The notes below the pieces were generated by a model. The model was not told the origin of the DNA. It was given only the letters and a program-made list of their open reading frames with translations, and ran no database searches. From the NCBI RefSeq assembly GCF_023555375.1, contig NZ_JAJSEE010000007.1, positions 62,001 through 126,000 on the forward strand: a stretch of 64,000 nt of DNA. Reading direction: 5' to 3'. The number at the start of each line of letters is the position of its first letter. The first letter of the stretch is position 1. This DNA comes from Guyparkeria hydrothermalis (GTDB lineage: Bacteria > Pseudomonadota > Gammaproteobacteria > Halothiobacillales > Halothiobacillaceae). The position numbers were made by a program, and so were the translations under genes. Positions 55,308 through 63,398 of the stretch are shown piece after piece.

Positions 55308-57419
55308 ATGAGCCAGGACTCTCCGTCCGTCCATGCGCATCATCACCATGACAGCCGTGAGCATGACCATTCGGGTCACGATCACTCGGGCCATCATGGC
55401 GGCCACCATGGCGGGCATGACCACGGCGCGATGATCGCCGACTTCCGGCGCCGCTTCTGGGTCTCGCTGGCCCTGACGGTGCCGATCCTGCTGCTCTCGC
55501 CGATGATCCAGGGCTTTCTGGGCCTGGAGGCCGCCCTCGACTTCCCCGGCGACCGCTACCTGCTGTTCGCCCTGTCGATCGCGGTGTTCTTCTACGGCGG
55601 CTGGCCGTTCCTCACCGGGCTGGTCTCCGAGCTCCGCGGGAGGGCGCCGGGGATGATGACCCTGATCGCCCTGGCCATCAGCGTGGCCTTCCTCTACTCC
55701 TCGGCCGTGGTCTTCGGCCTGTCCGGACGCATGTTCTTCTGGGAGCTGGCCACCCTGGTCGACGTGATGCTGCTGGGCCACTGGATCGAGATGCGCTCGA
55801 TCATGGGGGCCTCCGGGGCACTGGAGGCACTGGTCAAGTTGATGCCGGCCACCGCCCATCGCCTGACCGACAGCGGTGATACCGAGGACGTGCGCGTCGA
55901 CACCCTCGAAAAAGGCGACCGGGTGCGGATCAAGCCCGGTGAGAAGATCCCCACCGACGGGCTGATCGTCGAGGGCCGCTCGAATCTCAACGAGTCGCTG
56001 CTGACCGGCGAATCCAGGCCCGTGAGCAAGGGACCGGACGACGAGGTCATCGGCGGGGCAATCAACGGTGAGGGCTCCCTGACCATCGAGATCCAGCGCA
56101 CCGGCGAGGCGACCTACCTCGCCCAGGTCATCGAGATGGTGAAGAAGGCCCAGGCCTCGCGCTCGCGCACGCAGGACCTGGCCAACCGCGCCGCCGCCTG
56201 GCTGACCTACATCGCCCTGACGGTGGGGGCGATCACCCTGATCACCTGGCTGATCCTCGGCTACGCCTTCGACTTCTCGCTCGAACGCATGGTCACCGTC
56301 ATGGTGATCACCTGCCCGCACGCCCTGGGACTGGCCATCCCGCTGGTCATCGCGGTATCGACCAGCAAGGCGGCCCGCAACGGCCTGCTGATCCGCGATC
56401 GGGCCGCTTTCGAGCGGGCGCGGAACACCGACGTGTTCGTCTTCGACAAGACCGGCACGTTGACCGAGGGGCGCTTTGGTGTCAGCGACGTGGTGCCCCT
56501 GGGCGACCGCGACGAGAACGAGGTGCTGGCGCTGGCCGCGGCACTCGAGTCCCGATCTGAGCACCCGATCGCCGTGGGCATCACCGAGGCGGCCGCCGAA
56601 CGCGACATCGCGCTGTCGGAGACGAGCGATTTCGAGAACCTGCCCGGTGAGGGGGTGCAGGCGCAGGTGGACGGTGCCAGCGTGCGGATCGTGAGCCCGG
56701 GCTATCTCGAGCGCGAAGGCATCGCCATCGACGACGACCGGATCGAGCGACTCGCCGAGCAGGGCAAGACGGTGGTCTTCGTCCTGGTAGACAACCAGCC
56801 GGCCGGCGCCATCGCCCTGTCGGACATCGTCCGCGAGGTCTCTCGCGAGGCGGTCGACCGGCTCCGAGCCATGGGCATGCAGTGCATGATGCTCACCGGC
56901 GACTCCCAGCCCGTGGCGAAGGCGGTGGCCGACGAGCTGGGGCTGGACGACTTCTTCGCCGAGGTGATGCCCGACCAGAAGGCCACGCGCATCCGCGAGC
57001 TCAAGGAGAAGGGCCTGTCGGTGGCCATGGTGGGCGACGGCGTCAACGACGCCCCGGCGCTGACCGAGGCGGATCTCGGCATCGCGATCGGCGCGGGCAC
57101 CGACGTGGCGGTCGAGTCGGCCGACATCGTGCTGGTCAACTCCGACCCGCGCGACGTCGCCACCGTCACCGAGCTCTCGGCGGCCACCTACCGCAAGATG
57201 ATCCAGAACCTCTGGTGGGCGGCCGGCTACAACATCGTGGCCATCCCGCTGGCCGCGGGCGTGCTCTACGGCGTGGGCTTTCTGATGCCCCCGGCCATCG
57301 GCGCGGCGGTGATGTCGGTCTCCACCATCGTGGTCGCGATCAACGCCAAGCTGCTGGAACGGTTCCAGCCCGCCTCAGGTCCGACCCATGAACGCCGTTT
57401 GGTCGACTCGGCTGCATAG
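55308..57419 (+). CDS. CPH-type P1B copper-transporting ATPase with His-rich N-terminus
   Basis: 703 residues. The N-terminal 40 residues hold about 17 histidines (HHHHDSREHDHSGHDHSGHH) instead of CxxC metal domains. The ion motif in helix 6 is TCPHALGLAIP (about residue 335), which defines the P1B-3 (CopB) group, linked to Cu2+ or Ag+ export. DKTGTLTEG (about 382), SEHP and GDGVNDAPAL are intact. It should pump copper from cytoplasm to periplasm, where the oxidases and CopB act. Not the same protein as outer-membrane CopB despite the shared name in the literature. Confidence 0.95.
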   Translation: MSQDSPSVHAHHHHDSREHDHSGHDHSGHHGGHHGGHDHGAMIADFRRRFWVSLALTVPILLLSPMIQGFLGLEAALDFPGDRYLLFALSIAVFFYGGWPFLTGLVSELRGRAPGMMTLIALAISVAFLYSSAVVFGLSGRMFFWELATLVDVMLLGHWIEMRSIMGASGALEALVKLMPATAHRLTDSGDTEDVRVDTLEKGDRVRIKPGEKIPTDGLIVEGRSNLNESLLTGESRPVSKGPDDEVIGGAINGEGSLTIEIQRTGEATYLAQVIEMVKKAQASRSRTQDLANRAAAWLTYIALTVGAITLITWLILGYAFDFSLERMVTVMVITCPHALGLAIPLVIAVSTSKAARNGLLIRDRAAFERARNTDVFVFDKTGTLTEGRFGVSDVVPLGDRDENEVLALAAALESRSEHPIAVGITEAAAERDIALSETSDFENLPGEGVQAQVDGASVRIVSPGYLEREGIAIDDDRIERLAEQGKTVVFVLVDNQPAGAIALSDIVREVSREAVDRLRAMGMQCMMLTGDSQPVAKAVADELGLDDFFAEVMPDQKATRIRELKEKGLSVAMVGDGVNDAPALTEADLGIAIGAGTDVAVESADIVLVNSDPRDVATVTELSAATYRKMIQNLWWAAGYNIVAIPLAAGVLYGVGFLMPPAIGAAVMSVSTIVVAINAKLLERFQPASGPTHERRLVDSAA

Positions 57420-57458
57420 CCGCCGAGACCACCGACAAACACTCAGGTGGAGGCTGCA

Positions 57459-57695
57459 ATGCCAAGTGCGAACATTTTCCTGGAATCGACGATCACCTGC
57501 CCCGAGTGCGGCCATTCGCAAACCGAGACCATGCCGACCGACGCATGCCAGTGGTTCTATGAATGCGTTGGGTGCCAGACCTTGCTACGCCCGACGCCGG
57601 GCGACTGTTGCGTGTTCTGCTCTTACGGCAGCGTGCCATGCCCACCGATCCAAGGCGACTACGGATGTTGCGAAGCAAAACCCAACAGAACTTGA
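57459..57695 (+). CDS. Small Cys-rich protein of the GDCCVFCSYG type
   Basis: 78 residues with ten cysteines. A zinc-ribbon-like start (ITCPECGHSQTETMPTDAC, then YECVGCQ) is followed by the strongly conserved GDCCVFCSYGSVPCPPIQ block. Proteins like this sit beside heavy-metal resistance genes in many proteobacteria, but no function is established that I know of. Metal binding is likely. ATG at 57459 has GGAGG five bases before it. A broken second copy lies at 59423. Confidence 0.85.
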   Translation: MPSANIFLESTITCPECGHSQTETMPTDACQWFYECVGCQTLLRPTPGDCCVFCSYGSVPCPPIQGDYGCCEAKPNRT

Positions 57696-57713
57696 GCGGG
57701 GCCTCCACTTCGT

Positions 57714-57830
57714 TCAAGTCCACGTAAACGGATCGTTCGGATCCACATTCTGCTTGCGAGTCTTGCGAAGCTTCTTCTTTCCGCTTGGCGGTGTCGGCAA
57801 CGACCTCGGTAAAACGTCTAGAAAAAGCAT
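57714..57830 (-). CDS. Possible 38-residue basic protein, unrecognised
   Basis: A short minus-strand frame from ATG 57830, with GGGGGA about 12 bases upstream. The product has a hydrophobic start, a lysine/arginine-rich middle (SGKKKLRKTRKQ) and an ordered-looking end (NVDPNDPFTWT). It is antisense to no gene and occupies the 300-base gap after the Cys-rich protein. Codon use looks plausible, but the size makes it uncertain. Confidence 0.3.
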   Translation of the reverse strand: MLFLDVLPRSLPTPPSGKKKLRKTRKQNVDPNDPFTWT

Positions 57831-57997
57831 GAGGCAAGTCCCCCGTCTCAGGATGGGGGCTATTGTCCGTTAACGAATGGCGTCACCTGCGCTACGACAT
57901 CCCCGCGTTCGGGGACGTCCGCACGGACGTGTCTTTCGGGTGACCGCCACCACAAGGCCATGACGATCGATTCCGAAGGCCTACACCGGGGACCAGG

Positions 57998-59356
57998 ATG
58001 AGCAAAGAGAACGACAGATCGACCACCTACCAGGAAGGGAGCCTCACCCTGCCCGGAGCGGTGATGCTGGGCACTGGCGTCATGATTGGTGCCGGCATCT
58101 TTGCCCTGACGGGGCAAATGGCTGAGATGACCGGCGTGCTGTTTCCCCTCGCCTTTCTGTCCGCGGCGGTCATTGTGGGCTTCAGTGCCTATTCCTATAT
58201 AAAAATCTCGAACACCTGGCCATCTGCCGGCGGCATTGGCATGTACCTCTACAAGGCCTACGGAAACCGTTTGCCGACAGCATTCAATGCCTTGTTGATG
58301 TATTTCTCGATGGTCATCGCTCAAAGCTTCCTTGCACGAACCTTCGGATCGTATTCCGTGCAACTTTTCGGTGGAGATGGATCCGGCAGATTGGTATCCA
58401 TTCTCGGCGTGTCACTCATTATCGCCGCCTTCCTGATCAACCTACTGGGCAACCGCCTCATTCAGGGAGTTGCCTCGCTCATCGGCATTCTCAAGATCGG
58501 CGGCATTTTACTCTTCGGCCTGGTGGGGGTCTGGCTCGCTGACAGCATCACCGTTGATTTCTCGAGCACCGGTGAGGCGGGAACCATCGGGAATTTTCTC
58601 GGCGCCACCGCGCTGGGCATCCTGGCCTTCAAGGGTTTCACCACGATTACCAACAGTGGGTCCGAAATAAGCGACCCCCATCGAAACGTCAGCCGCGCGA
58701 TCGTTATTTCCATCGCCGCCTGTGTCGTCATTTACACCCTGGTTGGCTTTGTCGTCGCCAGCAATCTGTCATTGGCCGAAATCATAGAAACGAGAGACTA
58801 TTCACTGGCGGCAGCAGCTCGACCTGCCCTGAGCGAATACGGTGTTTGGTTCACGGTCATCATCGCGATGATGGCGACGGCGGGCGGCATCCTCGCAAGC
58901 ATCTTCGCCGTCTCACGCATGCTTGCAATGCTGACCGAGATGAAACTGGTTCCTCACCGGCATTTCGGGATGCCTGGTAGCATCCAGAAACATACCCTGG
59001 TTTACACCGTCGTCCTGGGGATCCTCCTGACGGCGTTTTTCGATCTTTCCCGGATCGCGGCCTTAGGCATCGTCTTTTACCTGGTCATGGACATCGCTAT
59101 CCAGTGGGGTGTGCTTCGTTATCTAAAGACAGAGGTAGATGCGCGGGCATGGGTTCCCGCTATGGCCATTTTCCTGAACCTGCTCGCTCTGTTGGGCTTT
59201 GTCTGGGTGAAACTCAACACGGACCCGTTTGTGCTCGGCGTGGCGGTAGCCGCGATGATTGCCATCGCGGCAGCGGAGTGGTTTTTCCTGCAAAGGGTCT
59301 GGGGACGAAGTCACTCGGACGACGAAGAGAAACGCACGCCCGAGCATCACGATTAA
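57998..59356 (+). CDS. APC-superfamily amino acid/amine permease
   Basis: 452 residues with 12 helices. MLGTGVMIGAGIFALTGQ is the helix-1 G-rich motif of the superfamily, and FKGFTTITNSGSEISDPHRNVSRAI is the helix-6/loop motif with conserved Glu. Substrate unknown. Its GC content appears a little lower than in the copper genes before it, so it may have joined the island separately. GGGGACCAGG precedes the ATG. Confidence 0.9.
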   Translation: MSKENDRSTTYQEGSLTLPGAVMLGTGVMIGAGIFALTGQMAEMTGVLFPLAFLSAAVIVGFSAYSYIKISNTWPSAGGIGMYLYKAYGNRLPTAFNALLMYFSMVIAQSFLARTFGSYSVQLFGGDGSGRLVSILGVSLIIAAFLINLLGNRLIQGVASLIGILKIGGILLFGLVGVWLADSITVDFSSTGEAGTIGNFLGATALGILAFKGFTTITNSGSEISDPHRNVSRAIVISIAACVVIYTLVGFVVASNLSLAEIIETRDYSLAAAARPALSEYGVWFTVIIAMMATAGGILASIFAVSRMLAMLTEMKLVPHRHFGMPGSIQKHTLVYTVVLGILLTAFFDLSRIAALGIVFYLVMDIAIQWGVLRYLKTEVDARAWVPAMAIFLNLLALLGFVWVKLNTDPFVLGVAVAAMIAIAAAEWFFLQRVWGRSHSDDEEKRTPEHHD

Positions 59357-59422
59357 GTGACCGATCACCGACTTGATATGTCGATCGACGCAGCCGGTTC
59401 AGACGACCCAAGAGAAGAAGCC

Positions 59423-59580
59423 ATGCCCAACGGCATGATCACCCTCCAGTCGGCAATCACCTGTCGAGCATGTGGGCACTCAGCAACTGAGACCATGCCC
59501 ACTGACGCCAGTCAGTAGCTCCACGAGTGCCAGAACTGTGGGGTGCTGCAACCTGTCCTTCCCCAGACCATCCGATCCGG
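59423..59580 (+). pseudogene. Broken second copy of the small Cys-rich gene
   Basis: In frame from ATG 59423 the product reads like the protein at 57459 (ITCRACGHSATETMPTDASQ, then a stop, then LHECQNCGVLQP). The TAG at 59516-59518 stands where the intact copy has Trp. The GDCCVFCSYG block is gone. So it is a decayed paralogue about 1.8 kb away, on the other side of the permease gene. Confidence 0.75.
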
Positions 59581-59737
59581 AGTCCTCCCATCTCGTCGCA
59601 TCCAATCTCATCTCATATCATCTGATATCAACTCATATCTGAGGGGATTACACCGAATCCGCGGATCTCACCCAACTGCGCCCCCTCATGGATACCCATG
59701 ACAATTTGCCTGAAGGGCCGACCGACCCCGAACGACC
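59581..59737. other. Gap with ATCTCATATCA-type low-complexity run
   Basis: Bases 59589-59641 repeat CATCTCATATCATCTGATATC-like units, less GC-rich than anything nearby. No gene is supported. It lies between the pseudogene and the converging tandem-HTH gene. Confidence 0.5.
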
Positions 59738-60259
59738 TCAATGAACCGCGTGAGCCGACTGCCGAGGACGACCGGGTCCTGGCTTGGCCACTGGATGTGA
59801 GGATTGCGCCGGCATCAGCGGCTCCCTGAGCCATACCTCGATGGCGACAAGCGAGGTGACTCGGAGGTCACCCATGCGACGGAGAAAGGGAAGATCTGGG
59901 GCGTGACGTCGTAGGGTCGCGACCGAAATGTCCAGAAAGTCAATGATCGTCTGGTCACCGACCAGGAATCCGACATTCGTTGACGGACGGCTTGGCAGGC
60001 AAGCCCAGGCAGGCATCGTCAAAGCGGCATCGCCGGATGCCTCGGATCGTCGGAATGTTGGGCCTTCCGACTCCTCCACCTGCACACTGCCTTGGCCAAC
60101 TAGGTGCGCCGTCCAGCCCATCAGCGCGGTATCCGAAGTGATTCGCTTCTCCCCGATCCGGCGAATCACCGAGAGCTCGTCCGCATGTCGGTGGACGTGG
60201 ACCACGGAAACGTTCAGAACCTCGACAATCGCCTGGTCGCCCGTGTAGATGGTGGTCAT
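59738..60259 (-). CDS. Tandem helix-turn-helix protein, possible excisionase-like regulator
   Basis: 173 residues made of two similar units. Unit 1 (about 4-50) has TGDQAIVEVLNVSVVHVHRH then IRRIGEKRITSDTALMGW; unit 2 (about 97-145) has VGDQTIIDFLDISVATLRRH then LRRMGDLRVTSLVAIEVWL. Each looks like a MerR/excisionase-type winged helix of about 45 residues. A linker of low similarity joins them, and the tail is basic and Pro-rich. AGGAG lies eight bases before the ATG at 60259, and an inverted repeat (TGGGT-GAG-ACCCA) lies just upstream as a possible operator. Its place at the island edge suggests control of excision or of the island. Confidence 0.6.
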   Translation of the reverse strand: MTTIYTGDQAIVEVLNVSVVHVHRHADELSVIRRIGEKRITSDTALMGWTAHLVGQGSVQVEESEGPTFRRSEASGDAALTMPAWACLPSRPSTNVGFLVGDQTIIDFLDISVATLRRHAPDLPFLRRMGDLRVTSLVAIEVWLREPLMPAQSSHPVAKPGPGRPRQSAHAVH

Positions 60260-60296
60260 CGAAAGATCTCCTGTTAGTGGGTGAGACCCATTAGCG

Positions 60297-60504
60297 GACG
60301 ACAGGATTTGGCGAGGAGAGGGAGACTGAAAAGGAGGGCTTCGCGCTGCCGCGTGAAATCCACACAGCAATGACGACGAGTTGCTCAGGCTGGACTTGGT
60401 TGAGACCAATCAACCCAATCAAGGGCCGTCAGGAGGCCGCCGCGCACGAGCCGAACCTGTGTTACCTGACTTGGGAAGGCAGGCTCAGAGGTCGCGAAGG
60501 GCCA
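60297..60504. repeat. Second direct repeat, right copy
   Basis: Matches 40649-40831: about 85 percent over 60297-60415 and again over 60471-60504, where it covers the end of the antitoxin gene. Unlike the left copy it does not touch the tRNA repeat, which lies 290 bases further on. Confidence 0.65.
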
Positions 60505-60724
60505 CCGGCACGGTTTCCTGCCCGTCGGACAGGCGGGCATCGGCGATGGCGTTCGACCCTTGGTCCTCCGCCATCTCGACCAGTTGCTCATAGATGTCAG
60601 GCGGCACGCAGTAGAAGACCTTCTGATCGCGATGCAGGATCCTGACCGGGTGCCCCTCGGCCTCCTCAAGGACCTTTATCGGGTTTTTCTTCAGCTCACT
60701 GATGCTGGCTACCAAGCTCGTCAT
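60485..60724 (-). CDS. Phd/YefM-like antitoxin, orphan
   Basis: 79 residues. VASISELKKNPIKVLEEAEGHPVRILHRDQKVFYCVPPDIYEQLVE (read in parts) has the Phd/YefM pattern: short N-terminal DNA-binding part, then the beta-strand pair and a helix, and a disordered toxin-binding tail ending VALRDL. No RelE/Doc-type toxin frame follows on the same strand; the repeat at 60297 stands there. So it is an orphan, or the toxin was lost. The ATG at 60724 has GAGG about nine bases before it. Confidence 0.75.
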   Translation of the reverse strand: MTSLVASISELKKNPIKVLEEAEGHPVRILHRDQKVFYCVPPDIYEQLVEMAEDQGSNAIADARLSDGQETVPVALRDL

Positions 60725-60787
60725 GATTCGCACCTCGCGATCGTCTCAACCATCAATTAGACAGGTCTCCCCGCGGGATGCAAGCCA

Positions 60788-60862
60788 ACAAAAAGGCCCC
60801 GCCCGGTTCGCTCCAGGATCGCCCTTGATGGACGTCCTGGCCGACCGTCTGGCGGGGCCTTC
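60788..60862 (-). terminator. Terminator-like hairpin downstream of tRNA-Thr
   Basis: AAGGCCCCGCC (60793-60803) pairs with GGCGGGGCCT (60851-60860); an inner CCAGGA/TCCTGG hairpin adds to the structure. Read on the minus strand it ends in TTTTTGTT. The left repeat has an equivalent at 40410-40480. Confidence 0.7.
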
Positions 60863-61030
60863 TCTGCCTCTTTTGAGGCCTGCACGCGTGTGCATTCTGT
60901 GTGCAAAACGTGTGCAAATCGGTTGATTTCGAGTGATATCTGGTGATGGCGTCAGCTATAGGAAACGCCCGAAATCAAGGACTTGTGGTGCCGGAGAGAG
61001 GAGTCGAACCCCCGACCTTGTCATTACGAA
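60792..61030. repeat. Right 239-bp direct repeat (attR-like)
   Basis: Colinear with 40410-40648 with three mismatches. Its right 45 bases are the 3' part of the intact tRNA-Thr. Outside it, tRNA sequence continues here but not at the left copy. Confidence 0.9.
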
Positions 61031-61061
61031 TGACCTGCTCTACCAACTGAGCTACTCCGGC
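60986..61061 (-). tRNA. tRNA-Thr (anticodon CGU)
   Basis: 76 nt with encoded CCA. Acceptor GCCGGAG pairs with CTCCGGC; D arm GCTCAGTTGGTAGAGC; anticodon loop TTCGTAA in a GGTCA/TGAC stem; T loop TTCGACT. The G27-A43 mismatch also occurs in E. coli tRNA-Thr(CGU). It is the insertion site of the island to its left. Confidence 0.96.
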
Positions 61062-61098
61062 GCGGGACCGGGCATTCTTGTCGTTTTCCTCTGGCTTG

Positions 61099-62046
61099 TC
61101 AATTCGCTACCGGCGCGGCCTTTTCGAGCTCGCCGATCATGCGATTGCGGGCCGCATACAGTCGTTTCTCGAGCGCCGGGCGGCGTGTTTCCCAGTCACG
61201 CCACATCGCCTCGAACTGGGCGTCCTGCCAGGCCGAGAGCCGGATGATGTCGTCGCGCACGCCGGCGAAGGTCTGAGTCAATGGCCGGGCCTGCTTGCCG
61301 GGACGGGCGAGCGGGGCGGGCAGCGTGTCGGTCAACAGCCAGCCGCCGTAATCGGCCAGGTGCGCGCGGAAGACCACCAGGTCGTGCAGGTCGCCCAGCC
61401 AATCCTGGATGGTCTTGAGGTCGACCAGCATGGGGTCGACCGCAGCAAAGGGCTCGTTCATGGGTTCGATCAAATAGCGCAGATGCTTGACCTGGATGCG
61501 TGCGGCGTGGAACCCCGAACGACCGACCGACAGGTCCCGCTCGATGTACTCGGTCATCATGGCGACCTGGCTCGCGAACCAGCGGTCGAACGGCATAGTG
61601 TCCTTGCGTGCCCGCGGCTTGAGGCCGGGCTTGACGTCGAACACCAGCTCGACGTCCGCCGGCTGACGTGCCTCGGCGAGACGACGTATCCGAGCCGCGA
61701 CATCGGCGCCGTCGGCATCCCGGGCCACGCGATCGAGCAATTCCAGCATCACCTCGTGATCACGCATCGGGCTGCTGGCCCTAGCCAGCGCCTTGAGGCG
61801 CCGCCGTGTCGACTTACGCGTTCGAACCACGTCGCGCGACAACCGCAACCAGACACGCAGGCGCCGCAACTCGACCCGCAGATCGTGCAGGGCCTCGGGA
61901 TCATCAGCGGCCGCCTCTAGATAATGGACCCAGGCGCGACGAAAAACACCCTGCTGGGCGCGAATGAGCACGGCAGCGACCTCGCCGGCCGGCTGGGCGA
62001 GGAAATCGGCATCCAGTTGCCGAGCGTGCTTCTTGGCCTGCCCCAT
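61099..62046 (-). CDS. CHAD-domain protein
   Basis: 315 residues, nearly all helical. Conserved histidines and basic residues of the CHAD domain are visible: EALHDLRVELRRLRVWLRLSR, MRDHEVMLELL, ARIQVKHLRYLIEPM and LGDLHDLVVFRAHL. CHAD domains bind inorganic polyphosphate. No CYTH domain is fused. The ATG at 62046 follows AGAAGG; a longer in-frame start is not supported. First backbone gene right of the island. Confidence 0.9.
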   Translation of the reverse strand: MGQAKKHARQLDADFLAQPAGEVAAVLIRAQQGVFRRAWVHYLEAAADDPEALHDLRVELRRLRVWLRLSRDVVRTRKSTRRRLKALARASSPMRDHEVMLELLDRVARDADGADVAARIRRLAEARQPADVELVFDVKPGLKPRARKDTMPFDRWFASQVAMMTEYIERDLSVGRSGFHAARIQVKHLRYLIEPMNEPFAAVDPMLVDLKTIQDWLGDLHDLVVFRAHLADYGGWLLTDTLPAPLARPGKQARPLTQTFAGVRDDIIRLSAWQDAQFEAMWRDWETRRPALEKRLYAARNRMIGELEKAAPVAN

Positions 62047-62232
62047 ACCCTTCTCCTCCGGCCCTTCTCCTCCGGCATTGGTGGCGGAACTCCGAGCCCC
62101 TGACTCATGTCTTCCCCGAGGCGGCATGCCGCCGGCTGAGTCGGAACGATGCCGAGCGCTATCGGATTCGTGCCGACCTTCCCTTCCGTCTATCATGGCC
62201 CACCGACCGCCATCCATCAAAGACTTGCCGCC

Positions 62233-63363
62233 ATGTCCCGTCCCCTGCTCCATCTCAACCACGGTCATCTATCCGCCACGCTGTCCGGACTGGTCCTGCT
62301 CGGCGTTCTGAGCCCGGCCACTGCCCAAACCGCCGTGCCCGACTGGTCGGCCTGCGCCAAGATCGATGCCGACACGGAACGGCTGGCCTGCTTTGATCGA
62401 CTGGCCTCGAGCGGACCGGTAGCGATCGAGAACGACACCACCAAGAACGACACCGCGAAACCCGGGGCATGGGAACCGTCACCCAGCAGCACGCAGGAAA
62501 CACCTGTCGCCGACTCTGGGATGGAGGACAATGAGACCATCCCGCTGATCAACGAGTCCGAGCCGGTTGCCCTGGAGCGACGACTGCAGTCCGAGCAGTC
62601 GGGCGAGCGCAATCCGTTCGTGATGCGCAGCTACAAGCCCAACTACATCATGCCGGCGACCTACACGCCGACCGACCTGTCGCGTGACGTGTACGACTTC
62701 GAGCCACAGCACGCCGAGACCAAGTTCCAGCTCTCGTTCCAGTTCGACTGGTTCGAGGACCCGTTCGGCCCCAATACCGCGCTGTATTTCGGCTACACGC
62801 AACTGTCGCTCTGGCAGACCTACAACACCAAGCTGCTGGGCGAGGAGCAGGATGCCTCCTCCCCGTTTCGCGAGACCAACTACGAGCCGGAGGTGGGCCT
62901 GACCATCGACACGGACTTCTCGCTGGCCGGTCTGACCTTCAAGCGCAATCGACTCTCGCTGATCCATACCTCCAACGGCCAGGGCGGCGAGCGGTCGCGC
63001 AGCTGGAACCGGCTCGCCGCCAGCACCTCCTTCGGCCGCGGCAACTTCGCCGGCCGGCTGCGCGCCTGGTACCGGCTGCCCGAGGCCGACGAGGACGAGA
63101 ACCCGGACATCACCGACTACATGGGCTATGGCGACCTGCTGCTGGCCTACAAGTGGAACGAGCAGACCATTGCCGCCACACTGCGCAACAACCTCGACTT
63201 CGCCAACAACAAGGGTGCGATCCAGGTGGACTACAGCTTCCCGCTGTCCAAGCGCGTCAAGGGCTATGTGCAGTACTTCAATGGCTACGGGGAAAGCCTG
63301 ATCGACTACAATCGCTCGGTCAGCCGCATCGGCGTGGGCATCGCCCTGACCGATTGGCTTTGA
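62233..63363 (+). CDS. pldA: Outer-membrane phospholipase A
   Basis: 376 residues with a signal peptide (SGLVLLGVLSPATA-Q). A short Cys-containing N-terminal segment (CAKIDADTERLACFDRL) and a variable linker come before the 12-strand barrel. FQFDWFEDPFGPNTALYFGYTQLSLWQTYN starts the barrel, and LIHTSNGQGGERSRSWNR carries the catalytic His, Ser and Asn of OMPLA (H-T-S ... N). It is calcium-dependent, dimerises when active and hydrolyses phospholipids that reach the outer leaflet. Confidence 0.94.
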   Translation: MSRPLLHLNHGHLSATLSGLVLLGVLSPATAQTAVPDWSACAKIDADTERLACFDRLASSGPVAIENDTTKNDTAKPGAWEPSPSSTQETPVADSGMEDNETIPLINESEPVALERRLQSEQSGERNPFVMRSYKPNYIMPATYTPTDLSRDVYDFEPQHAETKFQLSFQFDWFEDPFGPNTALYFGYTQLSLWQTYNTKLLGEEQDASSPFRETNYEPEVGLTIDTDFSLAGLTFKRNRLSLIHTSNGQGGERSRSWNRLAASTSFGRGNFAGRLRAWYRLPEADEDENPDITDYMGYGDLLLAYKWNEQTIAATLRNNLDFANNKGAIQVDYSFPLSKRVKGYVQYFNGYGESLIDYNRSVSRIGVGIALTDWL

Positions 63364-63398
63364 TCCACCCGTGTTTGCCCCGTAATTGCCACTGCCCC

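Larger units (their letters stand above)
40410..61030. mobile_element. Putative tRNA-Thr-associated genomic island with copper-resistance cargo
   Basis: A 20.6-kb segment flanked by 239-bp direct repeats (40410-40648 and 60792-61030) that differ at three positions. Each repeat contains the last 45 nt of tRNA-Thr(CGU); the intact gene is on the right, a truncated 3' piece on the left. This is the layout left by site-specific integration into a tRNA gene. Cargo between is a copper-resistance set, with a tandem-HTH protein and an antitoxin at the right end. No integrase, transposase or conjugation gene was found, so the island is probably immobile by itself or was mobilised in trans. The repeat is longer than a normal att core. 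Confidence 0.7.

Noticed and set aside
54828-56564. A 578-codon minus-strand frame with His/Gln-rich product
   Set aside because: Antisense to copB and the P-type ATPase; no domain and no ribosome binding site.
57840-57960. Terminator or riboswitch in the gap before the permease
   Set aside because: Several small hairpins (CCCCC/GGGGG, GTCCG/CGGAC) are visible but without a T-run or a recognisable aptamer core.
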